A program made the position numbers and the translations under genes. 64,000 bases of DNA from Sphingobium sp. (lineage in GTDB: Bacteria > Pseudomonadota > Alphaproteobacteria > Sphingomonadales > Sphingomonadaceae): assembly GCF_003248505.1 (NCBI RefSeq), contig NZ_QFOA01000004.1, positions 1 through 64,000 on the forward strand, in the 5' to 3' direction. The first letter of the stretch is position 1. Each line of letters begins with the position of its first letter. The notes below the pieces were generated by a model. The model was not told the origin of the DNA. It made no database searches and was given only the letters and a program-made list of their open reading frames with translations. Positions 52,468-60,682 of the stretch are shown here, in pieces.

Positions 52468-53672
52468 AGCGGAAAAGCGGACAGGACCGGGCTATCACGA
52501 GGAACTGGAAGCCCGCGACCCTGGCGGTACGCGGCGGCACGGCGCGCACCGAATATGGCGAAACGTCCGAAGCGCTGTTCCTCACCAGCGGCTACAGCTA
52601 CGACCGGGCGGAAGACGCTGCGGCGCGCTTTGCCGGCGAGCAGGTCGGGATGACCTACAGCCGTCTGCAAAATCCCACAGTGGAGATGCTGGAACAGCGC
52701 ATCGCCCTGTTGGAAGGCGCCGAAGCCTGTCGTGCGACCGCAACCGGCATGGCCGCGATGACGGCGGCGTTGCTGTGCCAGTTGTCGGCGGGCGACCATG
52801 TGGTGGCGGCCAAGGCGGCGTTCGGGTCATGTCGCTGGCTGACCGACACGTTGTTGCCGAAATTCGGGATCGAAACGACGACGATTGATGCGCGCGACAC
52901 CGATGCGTGGGAAGCGGCGGCGAAGTCCAATACCAAGGTGTTCTTTTTCGAAACGCCCGCCAATCCGACGATGGATGTCGTGGATCTGGCCGCCGTGTGC
53001 GCCATCGCCAAGGCGCGCGGCATCACCACCGTCGTCGACAATGCCTTCGCCTCGCCCGCCCTGCAGCGACCGATGGAATTCGGCGCGGATGTCGTTGCCT
53101 ACAGCGCGACCAAGATGATGGACGGGCAGGGGCGGGTGCTCGCCGGCGCTGTCTGCGGCACGCGCGACTGGATCGACAATGTGCTCCTGCCCTTCCACCG
53201 CAACACCGGGCCGACGTTGTCCGCCTTCAACGCGTGGGTTGTGCTGAAGGGTCTGGAGACGCTGGACCTGCGCATCCGCCGCCAGAGCGAGAACGCGCTC
53301 AAGGTCGCGGCCTTCCTCGAAACGCGGCTACCCAAGATACTGTATCCGGGGTTGGAAAGTCATCCCCAGCACGCGCTGGCGATGAAGCAGATGGAGATGG
53401 CCGGTCCGATCTTCGCGCTCTATACAGGCGGTGGGCGAGCGCAGGCGCATGGTCTGCTCAACGCGCTGCAGCTGGTCGATATCAGCAACAATATCGGCGA
53501 TTCGAGATCCCTGATGACGCACCCGGCATCGACCACCCATTTCGGCATGGCGGAGGAAGCGCGACTGGAAGTCGGCATTACCGAAGACATGCTGCGGCTC
53601 AATGTGGGGCTGGAGGATGCGGACGACGTCATCGCCGACCTCGATCAGGCATTGAAGGCAATAGGCCGTTGA
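52464..53672 (+). CDS. metZ: O-succinylhomoserine sulfhydrylase
   Basis: PLP-dependent Cys/Met metabolism enzyme of 402 residues that makes homocysteine from O-succinylhomoserine and sulfide. The PLP lysine is Lys217 in AYSATKMMDGQGR. The glycine-rich region and substrate residues (YSRLQNPTVEMLEQRI) match the MetZ group. The start overlaps the dehydratase stop (ATGA). A cystathionine gamma-synthase activity cannot be excluded. Confidence 0.92.
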   Translation: MKRKSGQDRAITRNWKPATLAVRGGTARTEYGETSEALFLTSGYSYDRAEDAAARFAGEQVGMTYSRLQNPTVEMLEQRIALLEGAEACRATATGMAAMTAALLCQLSAGDHVVAAKAAFGSCRWLTDTLLPKFGIETTTIDARDTDAWEAAAKSNTKVFFFETPANPTMDVVDLAAVCAIAKARGITTVVDNAFASPALQRPMEFGADVVAYSATKMMDGQGRVLAGAVCGTRDWIDNVLLPFHRNTGPTLSAFNAWVVLKGLETLDLRIRRQSENALKVAAFLETRLPKILYPGLESHPQHALAMKQMEMAGPIFALYTGGGRAQAHGLLNALQLVDISNNIGDSRSLMTHPASTTHFGMAEEARLEVGITEDMLRLNVGLEDADDVIADLDQALKAIGR

Positions 53673-53705
53673 CGGGCGAGGGGTTTGCAGCGCATTTCTG
53701 ACGCC

Positions 53706-54104
53706 GTGAACGCACTATTCCCCTTCCACGCGACGACGCGTGACGTAACTGTCCACGTCGCTGTCACTTTCCTGCCCGAACAGTCGGAGCCGGATCGGGG
53801 CCGCTGGTTCTGGGCCTATCATATCCGAATCGAAAATCTGGGCGACCAGCCGGTGCAGTTGCTCACCCGCCACTGGATCATCACCGATGGGCGCGGCAAC
53901 CGGCACCGGGTCGACGGCGACGGTGTGGTCGGGGAACAGCCAGTGGTTCAGCCCGGAAAGAGCTATGACTATGTTTCGGGCTGCCCGCTCAATACGCCGA
54001 CCGGCTCGATGCAGGGCACATATCGGATGATCGGCTCGAATGGGGACATGTTCGAAATCGCCATTCCCCATTTCGCCCTCATCGCTCCGGCCGTGGCCGA
54101 ATGA
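53706..54104 (+). CDS. apaG: ApaG protein
   Basis: Single-domain protein of 132 residues with a fibronectin-III-like fold. It starts (GTG) at NALFPFHATTRDVTVHVAVTFL, matching close relatives, then DRGRWFWAYHIRIENLG and YRMIGSNGDMFEIAIPHF. A TTG at 53685 would add seven residues. ApaG has been linked to Co2+ resistance and Mg efflux, with unclear molecular role. The stop overlaps the LysR start. Confidence 0.9.
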   Translation: MNALFPFHATTRDVTVHVAVTFLPEQSEPDRGRWFWAYHIRIENLGDQPVQLLTRHWIITDGRGNRHRVDGDGVVGEQPVVQPGKSYDYVSGCPLNTPTGSMQGTYRMIGSNGDMFEIAIPHFALIAPAVAE

Positions 54105-54892
54105 AGCGGACCCACCTCCCGTTGAACGGCCTTCGCGTGCTCGATGCCGCGGCGCGCCATCTGTCCTTCACCCGCGCGGCGGATGAGCTGGCGGTGACGC
54201 CAGCGGCGGTCGGCCAGCAGATTCGGGCATTGGAGGACATGCTGGGCGTCGTCCTGTTCCGCCGAACGCCCAAGGGGCTGGAGTTGACGCCGGAGACCGA
54301 GGCGGGCCTCGACGCCTTGCGCGCGGGTTTTCTGGAGTTCGAGGAAGCGGTGCGCGCCATGCAGGCGGGGCAATCGAGCCATGCGCTCACCATCGCCGCG
54401 CCGCGCGACATCACCGCCAAATGGCTTCAGCCACGTCTGGCCGCCTATGCCGCCAGCCAGCCGGAACTCAGTTTCCAACTGATCGCGGCGGACGAGGCCC
54501 TGGATTTTACGGAGGCCAATCTCGACCTTGCGCTGCGCTTTGCGGACGGCGCGGGCGAGCATGAGGGCGTGCGGATCGGAGAAGCCGCCTATGTCACAAT
54601 CGAGGCGGCGGCGGGCGGTCCGGACCACCGTGTCGACTGGCCCGGTTGCCCTGCCGGTGACAAGCCCGCGACGATCCGCGTGGCAGATGCAGGCCTTGCG
54701 ATCGACGCGGCGGCAAGCGGCTTTGGCCGGGCCAGCGTGCCGTTGGTGCTGGCGGAAGCCGATATTGCGAGCGGGCGCGTGAGGCAGGTCGGTGATATCG
54801 CTGCGACGCCGCTCGGCTACTGGCTCATCGCGCCCTTGCCGCAATGGCGGCAGAAGAAGGTAAAGGCGCTGGTCGAGGCCCTGACGGCCTGA
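54101..54892 (+). CDS. LysR-family transcriptional regulator (GcvA-like)
   Basis: Regulator of 263 residues. The N-terminal winged helix (LNGLRVLDAAARHLSFTRAADELAVTPAAVGQQI) is followed by a substrate-binding domain. It is shorter than the usual 295-300 residues, and the region between residues 155 and 200 is compressed, so the effector domain may be reduced. The start overlaps the apaG stop. A palindromic hairpin follows. Confidence 0.85.
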   Translation: MKRTHLPLNGLRVLDAAARHLSFTRAADELAVTPAAVGQQIRALEDMLGVVLFRRTPKGLELTPETEAGLDALRAGFLEFEEAVRAMQAGQSSHALTIAAPRDITAKWLQPRLAAYAASQPELSFQLIAADEALDFTEANLDLALRFADGAGEHEGVRIGEAAYVTIEAAAGGPDHRVDWPGCPAGDKPATIRVADAGLAIDAAASGFGRASVPLVLAEADIASGRVRQVGDIAATPLGYWLIAPLPQWRQKKVKALVEALTA

Positions 54893-54903
54893 CACGGAGG
54901 GAA

Positions 54904-54931
54904 GAGGCGCGGCCTGCGCAGGCCGCGCCTC
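54904..54931. terminator. Palindromic hairpin between LysR and wrbA
   Basis: A perfect 28-base palindrome of the form GAGGCGCGGCCTGC and its complement sits between two convergent genes. It can fold on either strand, so it may end both transcripts. No T-run follows, so it may be weak. Confidence 0.55.
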
Positions 54932-54944
54932 CCCACGACACCGA

Positions 54945-55544
54945 TCAGCCGTGCAGCTTGATCGCGGTCTCGGCGATACGGCGACCCTGGTAGCGCGCGC
55001 CTTCCAGTTCCTCGGGGGCGGGCTGGCGGCTGCCGTCGCTATCGGCAATCGTCGTCGCGCCATAGGGCGCCCCGCCGCGCACCTTGTCGACGCCCATCTG
55101 CTCGGTATGGCCATAGTCGAGGCCGACGATCACCATGCCGAAATGCAGCAGGTTGGTGATGATCGAAAAGAGCGTGGTTTCCTGTCCGCCATGCTGCGAC
55201 GCGGTGGAGGTAAAGGCGCCGCCGACCTTGCCGTTCAGCGCGCCGCGCGCCCACAAACCGCCCGCCTGATCGAGGAATGCCGCCATCTGGCTCGACATAC
55301 GGCCAAAGCGCGTGCCGGTGCCGACGATGATTGCATCATAGTTGGCCAGATCGTCGACGGTCGCGACGGGGGCATCCTGATCCAGCTTGAAATGCGCGTT
55401 CTTGGCGACTTCCAGCGGAGCGGTTTCCGGCACGCGCTTGATATCGACCTGCGCGCCAGCGGACGCCGCGCCTTCGGCCACGGCCTTCGCCATGGTTTCG
55501 ATGTGACCGTAGGACGAATAATAAAGAACCAGAACCTTAGCCAT
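54945..55544 (-). CDS. wrbA: NAD(P)H:quinone oxidoreductase WrbA
   Basis: Flavodoxin-like enzyme of 199 residues reducing quinones by two electrons. The FMN loop is [12 protein letters not shown]. The Gly-rich [16 protein letters not shown] is the WrbA-specific block. GAGGAG lies eight bases upstream of the ATG at 55544. Expressed from the minus strand downstream of the pirin gene. Confidence 0.93.
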   Translation of the reverse strand: MAKVLVLYYSSYGHIETMAKAVAEGAASAGAQVDIKRVPETAPLEVAKNAHFKLDQDAPVATVDDLANYDAIIVGTGTRFGRMSSQMAAFLDQAGGLWARGALNGKVGGAFTSTASQHGGQETTLFSIITNLLHFGMVIVGLDYGHTEQMGVDKVRGGAPYGATTIADSDGSRQPAPEELEGARYQGRRIAETAIKLHG

Positions 55545-55625
55545 TGTCATGTCTCCTCGGGTTGAGAACGAAGGGAAGGAAATCGAAACGCCTGTGCAGG
55601 GAAAGGAGGTGCACAGGCTGAAAAG

Positions 55626-56348
55626 TCACACGCTGTCGACCAGAACGATCTCCGCATCGTCGATGGCGGTGATCGTCACGGGGGTCGTCCCGCCTAGGAT
55701 AGCCGCTCCGTCGCGCGCCTCGAAAATCTGGCCGTCGATGTCGACGCGTCCGGTTGCGGGCACCAGATAGAGATGACGTCCCGGAGCGCTGTCATAAGTG
55801 ACTTGCTCGCCCGCCTTGATCGTGCCGCCGAGCAGTCGCGCGTCCGCCCGGATGCGCAGCGCGTCGCGATCCTCTCCATGGCCGCTCGCCAGAACCGCAA
55901 GCTTGCCAGAACGATCGCCCTTCGGGAAGGGTTTGGCACCCCAGCTTGGTTGTCCGCCACGCATGGAGGGCATGATCCAGATCTGGAACAGCGTCGTCTT
56001 TTCCTCCTCCAGATTATATTCGGCGTGGCGGATGTCTGTTCCTGCCGACATGACCTGAACATCGCCAGCAGCGGTCCGACCGCGATTGCCGAGGCTGTCC
56101 TGATGCGTGATCGCGCCGGTCCGAACATAGGTAATGATTTCCATGTCCGCGTGGGGATGTGGCGGGAAACCGGATCGCGGCGCGATCTCGTCATCGTTCC
56201 ATACCCTTATCGCGCCCCAGCCCATGCGCGTATCGTCATAATAATCGGCAAAGGAAAAATGATGGCGGGCGTTGAGCCAGCCATGGTCGGCGTGCCCCAG
56301 CGACGCGAACGGGCGGCGCTCGATGCGGCTTTGCGTGGTCGTGGTCAT
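55626..56348 (-). CDS. Pirin-family bicupin (YhhW-like)
   Basis: Double-cupin protein of 240 residues. The metal ligands are His64, His66, His108 and Glu110 (PPHPHADMEI and IRHAEYN). Relatives include quercetin 2,3-dioxygenase-like YhhW and human pirin. Likely role: oxidative handling of quinones or flavonoids, and it pairs with wrbA downstream on the same strand. Divergent from a LysR regulator that may control both. Confidence 0.9.
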   Translation of the reverse strand: MTTTTQSRIERRPFASLGHADHGWLNARHHFSFADYYDDTRMGWGAIRVWNDDEIAPRSGFPPHPHADMEIITYVRTGAITHQDSLGNRGRTAAGDVQVMSAGTDIRHAEYNLEEEKTTLFQIWIMPSMRGGQPSWGAKPFPKGDRSGKLAVLASGHGEDRDALRIRADARLLGGTIKAGEQVTYDSAPGRHLYLVPATGRVDIDGQIFEARDGAAILGGTTPVTITAIDDAEIVLVDSV

Positions 56349-56413
56349 GATCTGCCTTTCCGCGAGGGTACGTTCGCCCCGCGCTTGATTTCCCTCAATC
56401 TAGCCGCCAGTAT

Positions 56414-56441
56414 CGTTTCTTAAACCGGCAGCTTTGAAACG
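56414..56441. promoter_or_regulatory. Candidate LysR operator between pirin and LysR genes
   Basis: Inverted repeat CGTTTC (56414-56419) and GAAACG (56436-56441) with 16 bases between lies in the divergent intergenic region. Such dyads with a long spacer are typical for LysR-type regulators. It sits just upstream of the LysR start and could serve both directions. Confidence 0.4.
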
Positions 56442-56452
56442 GATTGTTTCCT

Positions 56453-57346
56453 TTGCGCTTACCCGACTTCGAGGCCTGGGCGATCTTCGCCGCCGTGGTG
56501 GAGCATCGCAGCTTTACCGATGCGGCCAAGGCACTGAGCGTATCGAAGGCCACCGTATCGAAAGCCGTAACCCGGCTGGAGGAACATCTCGACACCAGCC
56601 TGTTCAACCGGACAAGTCGCCGTTTGTCTTTGACCGAAAGCGGACGCCGGCTCGCCGATCACGCCCAACGCATCCTGGCGGAAGGACAGGCGGCAGAGGA
56701 AGCGGCCCGCGACGAGACGGCAGCGCTGTCCGGTGTGGTCAGGCTGGGCGCCCCGATGACATTCGGCCTGTTGCGAATCGCGCCTTTGGTGGCGGAATTC
56801 ACCAAGGCGAACCCTCTGGTGGACGTCGACCTGCATCTGTCCGACGCCAAGATCGACATCATCGAAATGGGCCTCGACGCGACCATTCGCGTCGCCGACA
56901 TGCCAGACAGTTCCTTGCGCGCGCGGCGGCTGAGCGACGTTACCATGCATGTCGTCGCCTCGCCCCTCTACCTGGACGAGCGTGGGCGTCCGCAACATCC
57001 CTCAGACCTCGGCATGCACGATTGCATTTGCTATTCGAACGTCACGACGCCTGACGTGTGGCGGTTCGCAGGACCGGGGCAGCAGACGGTCACTGTGCAG
57101 GTGCGCAGCCGGATCACCGTCAACAGCGGGGAGGCAATGCTGCCGGCCCTCCATCAGGGCGTCGGGATCGCGCGCCTGCCCGACTTCATAGTGGGCGACG
57201 CTCTGGCATCGGGCGAATTGGAAGAGGTGCTGGCCGACTGGGTGCCGCCGCCGCTGGGGCTGCATCTCGTCACGCCGCCCTCGCGCCTGCGATCCGCCCG
57301 CGTCGAGGCACTGCTCGACTTCATCGCCAGCCGCCATGATTGCTGA
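56453..57346 (+). CDS. LysR-family transcriptional regulator beside pirin
   Basis: Regulator of 297 residues with the helix-turn-helix EHRSFTDAAKALSVSKATVSKAVTRLEEHL and a full effector domain. It starts at a TTG (56453: MRLPDFEAW), which fits relatives better than the TTG at 56444; no ATG is available. It is divergent from the pirin-wrbA pair and probably regulates it, as LysR genes do for their divergent neighbours. This is inference. Confidence 0.85.
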   Translation: MRLPDFEAWAIFAAVVEHRSFTDAAKALSVSKATVSKAVTRLEEHLDTSLFNRTSRRLSLTESGRRLADHAQRILAEGQAAEEAARDETAALSGVVRLGAPMTFGLLRIAPLVAEFTKANPLVDVDLHLSDAKIDIIEMGLDATIRVADMPDSSLRARRLSDVTMHVVASPLYLDERGRPQHPSDLGMHDCICYSNVTTPDVWRFAGPGQQTVTVQVRSRITVNSGEAMLPALHQGVGIARLPDFIVGDALASGELEEVLADWVPPPLGLHLVTPPSRLRSARVEALLDFIASRHDC

Positions 57347-57482
57347 AAAACGTTAGCGCCGCTGCAAAATCCCTTAAGACTTTGGTCTATAAGACGCATT
57401 ACCAAAGGGGGCCGTAAAGTCGTTTCAGGGACGAATTAATCTTGACTTTGACTGGCTCGTTTCGGGTTTGCTCGACTGAAAT

Positions 57483-57563
57483 GAGTCTTAAATTCGGCCG
57501 ACTCGTGCGGTTCTGCGGGTTAGGCAGAAATTAACCTTTGTCCTTCAGAAGTTTTTTGGTTAA
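57483..57563 (+). promoter_or_regulatory. ctrA control region with GANTC sites and CtrA half-sites
   Basis: Two GANTC sites (GAGTC at 57483-57487 and GACTC at 57500-57504) lie 13 bases apart, with TTAACC (57531-57536) and the inverse GGTTAA (57558-57563) further down. In Caulobacter, GANTC is methylated by CcrM, and its methylation state affects the ctrA promoter. TTAA-containing half-sites bind CtrA itself. The arrangement suggests the same kind of cell-cycle control. Confidence 0.55.
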
Positions 57564-57623
57564 TGATTTCGAGGCGAAACCGTTCTGGTGGGGTGAACGG
57601 ACCGCGACACCAAGGGGCTTCAT

Positions 57624-58331
57624 ATGCGCGTGCTGCTGATTGAGGACGAACCGACTACTGCCAAGGCCATCGAGCTTATGCTCACGACCGAAGGCTTCAA
57701 CGTCTACACCACCGATCTGGGCGAAGAGGGTTTGGACCTCGGCAAGCTCTATGATTACGATATCATCTGCCTGGACCTGAACCTGCCGGACATGCACGGC
57801 TATGACGTGCTCAAGAAACTGCGCGCTGCCAAGGTGCAGACGCCGGTCCTGATCCTGTCGGGCATCAGCGAAATGGACAGCAAGGTCCGCTCCTTCGGTT
57901 TCGGCGCGGACGATTATGTCACCAAGCCGTTCCACCGCGAAGAACTGATCGCGCGCATCCACGCCGTCGTTCGCCGATCCAAGGGACATTCGCAATCGGT
58001 CATTCGCACCGGAAAGCTGTCGGTCAATCTCGACGCCAAGACGGTCGAGGTGGACAGCAATCGCGTCCACCTGACCGGCAAGGAATATGCGATGCTGGAA
58101 CTGCTCTCACTGCGCAAGGGCACCACGCTGACCAAGGAAATGTTCCTCAACCACCTTTATGGCGGGATGGACGAGCCGGAACTCAAGATCATCGACGTGT
58201 TCATATGCAAGCTGCGCAAGAAGCTGGCGCTGGCATGTGGCGGTGACAATTATATCGAGACGGTATGGGGGCGCGGTTACGTGTTGCGCGACCCGGACGA
58301 GGCAGTGGAACCACAAGCCAAGGTCGCCTGA
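57624..58331 (+). CDS. ctrA: Cell-cycle response regulator CtrA
   Basis: OmpR-type response regulator of 235 residues that drives cell-cycle and polar-development genes in alphaproteobacteria. The phosphoacceptor is Asp51 (CLDLNLPDM), with acidic EDE near residues 7-9 and Lys in TKPFH. The C-terminal DNA-binding domain contains [20 protein letters not shown] and [20 protein letters not shown], matching Caulobacter CtrA. The protein ends KVA, a hydrophobic tail similar to the AA degradation tail of Caulobacter CtrA. The upstream region holds GANTC sites. A terminator follows. Confidence 0.95.
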   Translation: MRVLLIEDEPTTAKAIELMLTTEGFNVYTTDLGEEGLDLGKLYDYDIICLDLNLPDMHGYDVLKKLRAAKVQTPVLILSGISEMDSKVRSFGFGADDYVTKPFHREELIARIHAVVRRSKGHSQSVIRTGKLSVNLDAKTVEVDSNRVHLTGKEYAMLELLSLRKGTTLTKEMFLNHLYGGMDEPELKIIDVFICKLRKKLALACGGDNYIETVWGRGYVLRDPDEAVEPQAKVA

Positions 58332-58350
58332 CCGCTCGGAAATCCAATGC

Positions 58351-58389
58351 AAAGGGGCCGGTCTTTTCGTAAGGTCGGCCTCTTTCGTT
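58351..58389 (+). terminator. Rho-independent terminator of ctrA
   Basis: A ten-base stem (AAAGGGGCCG pairing with CGGCCTCTTT, one G-T pair) spans 58351-58385, followed by a T-rich run. It lies 19 bases after the ctrA stop. Confidence 0.75.
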
Positions 58390-58482
58390 TGCGGGTTCGC
58401 AATCGCCCAGGAACGTAGCGCCGCGCGACCGCTAACAGCTCCTTTACCATTATCGTCCTAAACGAACGGAAAGGAGCTGAAT

Positions 58483-59091
58483 GTGGGCCAAGCCAGCCAT
58501 GAAAGTGTCGATGCCGCTTGGGTCGCGATCTGCAAGTCCCAGGCCGTGATCGAATTCGCGCCGGACGGTGCGATCCTGTGGGCCAACGAGCTTTTTCTCG
58601 ATCTGATGGGCTTTGCCCTGGATGAGATCGTGGGACAGCATCATCGGATATTCTGTCTGGCCGGGGACGAAGCTTCGACCGAATATGCAACGTTCTGGGC
58701 AAAGCTCTCTCGTGGCGAGCATGATTCAGGAGAATACCGGCGCGTGGCGAAGAACCGGCGGGAGATATGGTTGCAGGCGACCTACAATCCCGTGCTGGAC
58801 GCCGATGGGAAGGTCCAGCGTATATTGAAGATCGCAACGGATATCACCGCACCCAAGATGCTGCGCGCTGAGCTTAAGGCGATGGTAGATGGCCTCGTCG
58901 AAATCGTGAACGGCATCGGTCTGATTGCGAACCAGACCAACCTGCTGGCGCTCAACGCCGCGATCGAGGCCGCGCGGGCGGGCGACGCAGGGCGCGGTTT
59001 TGCGGTCGTAGCGGCCGAAGTGAAGAAACTGGCGGGTGACACCCGAGCCGCGACGGACCGGGCGCGGGCGATGGTCATGGCGGCGGCCTGA
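58483..59091 (+). CDS. Miniature PAS-chemoreceptor-tip protein
   Basis: Soluble protein of 202 residues. Residues about 5-125 form a PAS domain of the aerotaxis type ([44 protein letters not shown]). The rest matches the hairpin tip of methyl-accepting chemotaxis proteins ([35 protein letters not shown]). Then it stops, so both long signalling helices and the methylation regions are missing. GTG start with AAGGAG six bases upstream. It may scaffold CheA/CheW at best, or be a reduced sensor. Function unknown. Confidence 0.78.
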   Translation: MGQASHESVDAAWVAICKSQAVIEFAPDGAILWANELFLDLMGFALDEIVGQHHRIFCLAGDEASTEYATFWAKLSRGEHDSGEYRRVAKNRREIWLQATYNPVLDADGKVQRILKIATDITAPKMLRAELKAMVDGLVEIVNGIGLIANQTNLLALNAAIEAARAGDAGRGFAVVAAEVKKLAGDTRAATDRARAMVMAAA

Positions 59092-59167
59092 AGCACCGGG
59101 GCCTTGTAGAAAGGGCCCTCAAGTTCCTGATAGCGGACGCTAACCCGGCACCCGTCGCGGCCATCCA

Positions 59168-59578
59168 TCATCGACATGTCGGTTCTGCCGATCCACGCCT
59201 GGTGGAGGGTGACGCCGCAACGGAACGGGCGGCGCAGGACGCCGACTGGCGAAAATGCATAGCCAGCACGCCCAGGCCGGCACGTGAATATTTAAGGTCG
59301 GTCCCCTGCAACAGGCGTTTGAGCGCTTCTTCGGTCGACATGAATCCTTCGACCCTGCGCCCACGGATCGACGCTGCCACATCGTAGGAAAAGAGAATGC
59401 GTGTACCCGATTGCGCGGCGAGCAACCGCAGCCCTTCGCTCAGCGGCTGAACATGGATATCGAATCTGTGTCGCTGTTGGAGCTGCGGGTCCGGCATTTC
59501 CGGCGCCGCTCTGGCGATTGGCGTGAAGAGGAGGGCCATGGCGAGCGCCCACCCCGCCACGACCAGGCGCATTCGCAT
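59168..59578 (-). CDS. Lone STN-domain exported protein
   Basis: Protein of 136 residues with a signal peptide (ending IARAAPEM) and one STN domain (HRFDIHVQPLSEGLRLLAAQSGTRILFSYDVAASIRGRRVEGFMSTEEALKRLL). STN domains normally form the N-terminus of TonB-dependent receptors or FecA-type transducers. Here the rest of a receptor is absent and the C-terminal 25 residues are Arg/Ser-rich without family match. It may be a truncated receptor or a small signalling partner. I chose ATG 59578 because AAGGGA lies upstream. Confidence 0.65.
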   Translation of the reverse strand: MRMRLVVAGWALAMALLFTPIARAAPEMPDPQLQQRHRFDIHVQPLSEGLRLLAAQSGTRILFSYDVAASIRGRRVEGFMSTEEALKRLLQGTDLKYSRAGLGVLAMHFRQSASCAARSVAASPSTRRGSAEPTCR

Positions 59579-59665
59579 GTCCGTTCCCTTACGGCGCGGC
59601 CCCCCAGCCGCCTTACCCATGTTAACGAAGATATCGCCCTTTACCCCCATCGGCGACCATAAAAA

Positions 59666-60220
59666 CTATAGTCGAGGAAGCGTCACGCCTTGCTGCCCCA
59701 TATACTTGCCCGCGCGGTCGGCGTAGCTGACTTCGCACGGCTCGTTGCCCTTGAGGAACAGGAACTGGCAAGCCCCCTCATTGGCATAGATTTTCGCGGG
59801 CAATGGGGTGGTGTTGGAAAATTCCAGCGTCACATGCCCCTCCCATCCCGGTTCCAGCGGCGTCACATTGACGATGATGCCGCACCGCGCATAGGTCGAC
59901 TTGCCGAGACAGATCACCAGCACGTCGCGGGGAACCCGGAAATATTCGACTGTCCGCGCAAGGGCGAAGCTGTTGGGCGGGATGATGCACACGTCGGTCT
60001 TGCGGTCGACGAAGCTGTTGGCGGCAAAATCCTTGGGGTCGACCACAGCGCTGTCGACGTTGGTGAAAATCTTGAATTCGTCCGCCACCCGCGCGTCATA
60101 TCCGTAGGAGGACAGGCCGTAGCTGATGCAGCCCTCGCGCTTCTGGCTCTCCACGAACGGTTCGATCATGGCGGTCTTGAGCGCCTGTTCGCGGATCCAC
60201 TTGTCGGAAAGGATGGACAT
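59666..60220 (-). CDS. dcd: dCTP deaminase
   Basis: Nucleotide enzyme of 184 residues that converts dCTP to dUTP. The conserved catalytic region includes [16 protein letters not shown] [12 protein letters not shown], the [26 protein letters not shown] block with the catalytic Glu, and a C-terminal nucleotide-binding tail ([13 protein letters not shown]). Same strand as cdd, so pyrimidine salvage genes are clustered here. Confidence 0.96.
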   Translation of the reverse strand: MSILSDKWIREQALKTAMIEPFVESQKREGCISYGLSSYGYDARVADEFKIFTNVDSAVVDPKDFAANSFVDRKTDVCIIPPNSFALARTVEYFRVPRDVLVICLGKSTYARCGIIVNVTPLEPGWEGHVTLEFSNTTPLPAKIYANEGACQFLFLKGNEPCEVSYADRAGKYMGQQGVTLPRL

Positions 60221-60223
60221 CGG

Positions 60224-60682
60224 TCAGCTCTTTGTCTGGGGGCCGATGCCGAGGTCGGCAGGGCCAAAGGCATGGGGAAGGAGTTGGGCGACCGTGAAGG
60301 TCATCACCTGACCGCCGTCGGGCGTCGCGCAGTGGATCGCAAGCGTGCGACCGGCCATCTGCTCGGCTTCGTTCATGATCTGGCGGCAGCGACCGCATGG
60401 TGTCACCATAGCGTCCTCCGCACTGTCCATCGCCCCGCCGACGACGGCGATGGCCTCGACATCGGCGAAGCGGCCCTGCGCGTTGACGCTGGCCAACGCC
60501 ACCGTCTCCGCACAGAGCGACAGGCCATAGCTCGCATTCTCGAAATTGCAGCCGGTGACGATGCTGCCATCGGTCAGCCGCACCGCCGCACCGACCGCAA
60601 AGCGGCTGTAGGGCGCATGAGCGTGACCCATCGCCTTGCGCGCGGCGGCGATCAGTTGCTGGACTTGCATATCGTCGGGCAT
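60224..60682 (-). CDS. cdd: Cytidine deaminase
   Basis: Zinc-dependent pyrimidine salvage enzyme of 152 residues. The active-site Cys-Ala-Glu is in LCAETVALASV, and the two other zinc cysteines are in TPCGRCRQ. The substrate region is GCNFENASYGLSLC. The ATG overlaps the stop of the upstream GH25 gene by one base (TGATG), so it is coupled. Three bases separate it from dcd. Confidence 0.94.
   Translation of the reverse strand: MPDDMQVQQLIAAARKAMGHAHAPYSRFAVGAAVRLTDGSIVTGCNFENASYGLSLCAETVALASVNAQGRFADVEAIAVVGGAMDSAEDAMVTPCGRCRQIMNEAEQMAGRTLAIHCATPDGGQVMTFTVAQLLPHAFGPADLGIGPQTKS

Noticed and set aside
57531..57563. TTAACC...GGTTAA as a terminator stem before ctrA
   Set aside because: The arms are only six bases with a 21-base loop, and the positions fit CtrA half-sites better.
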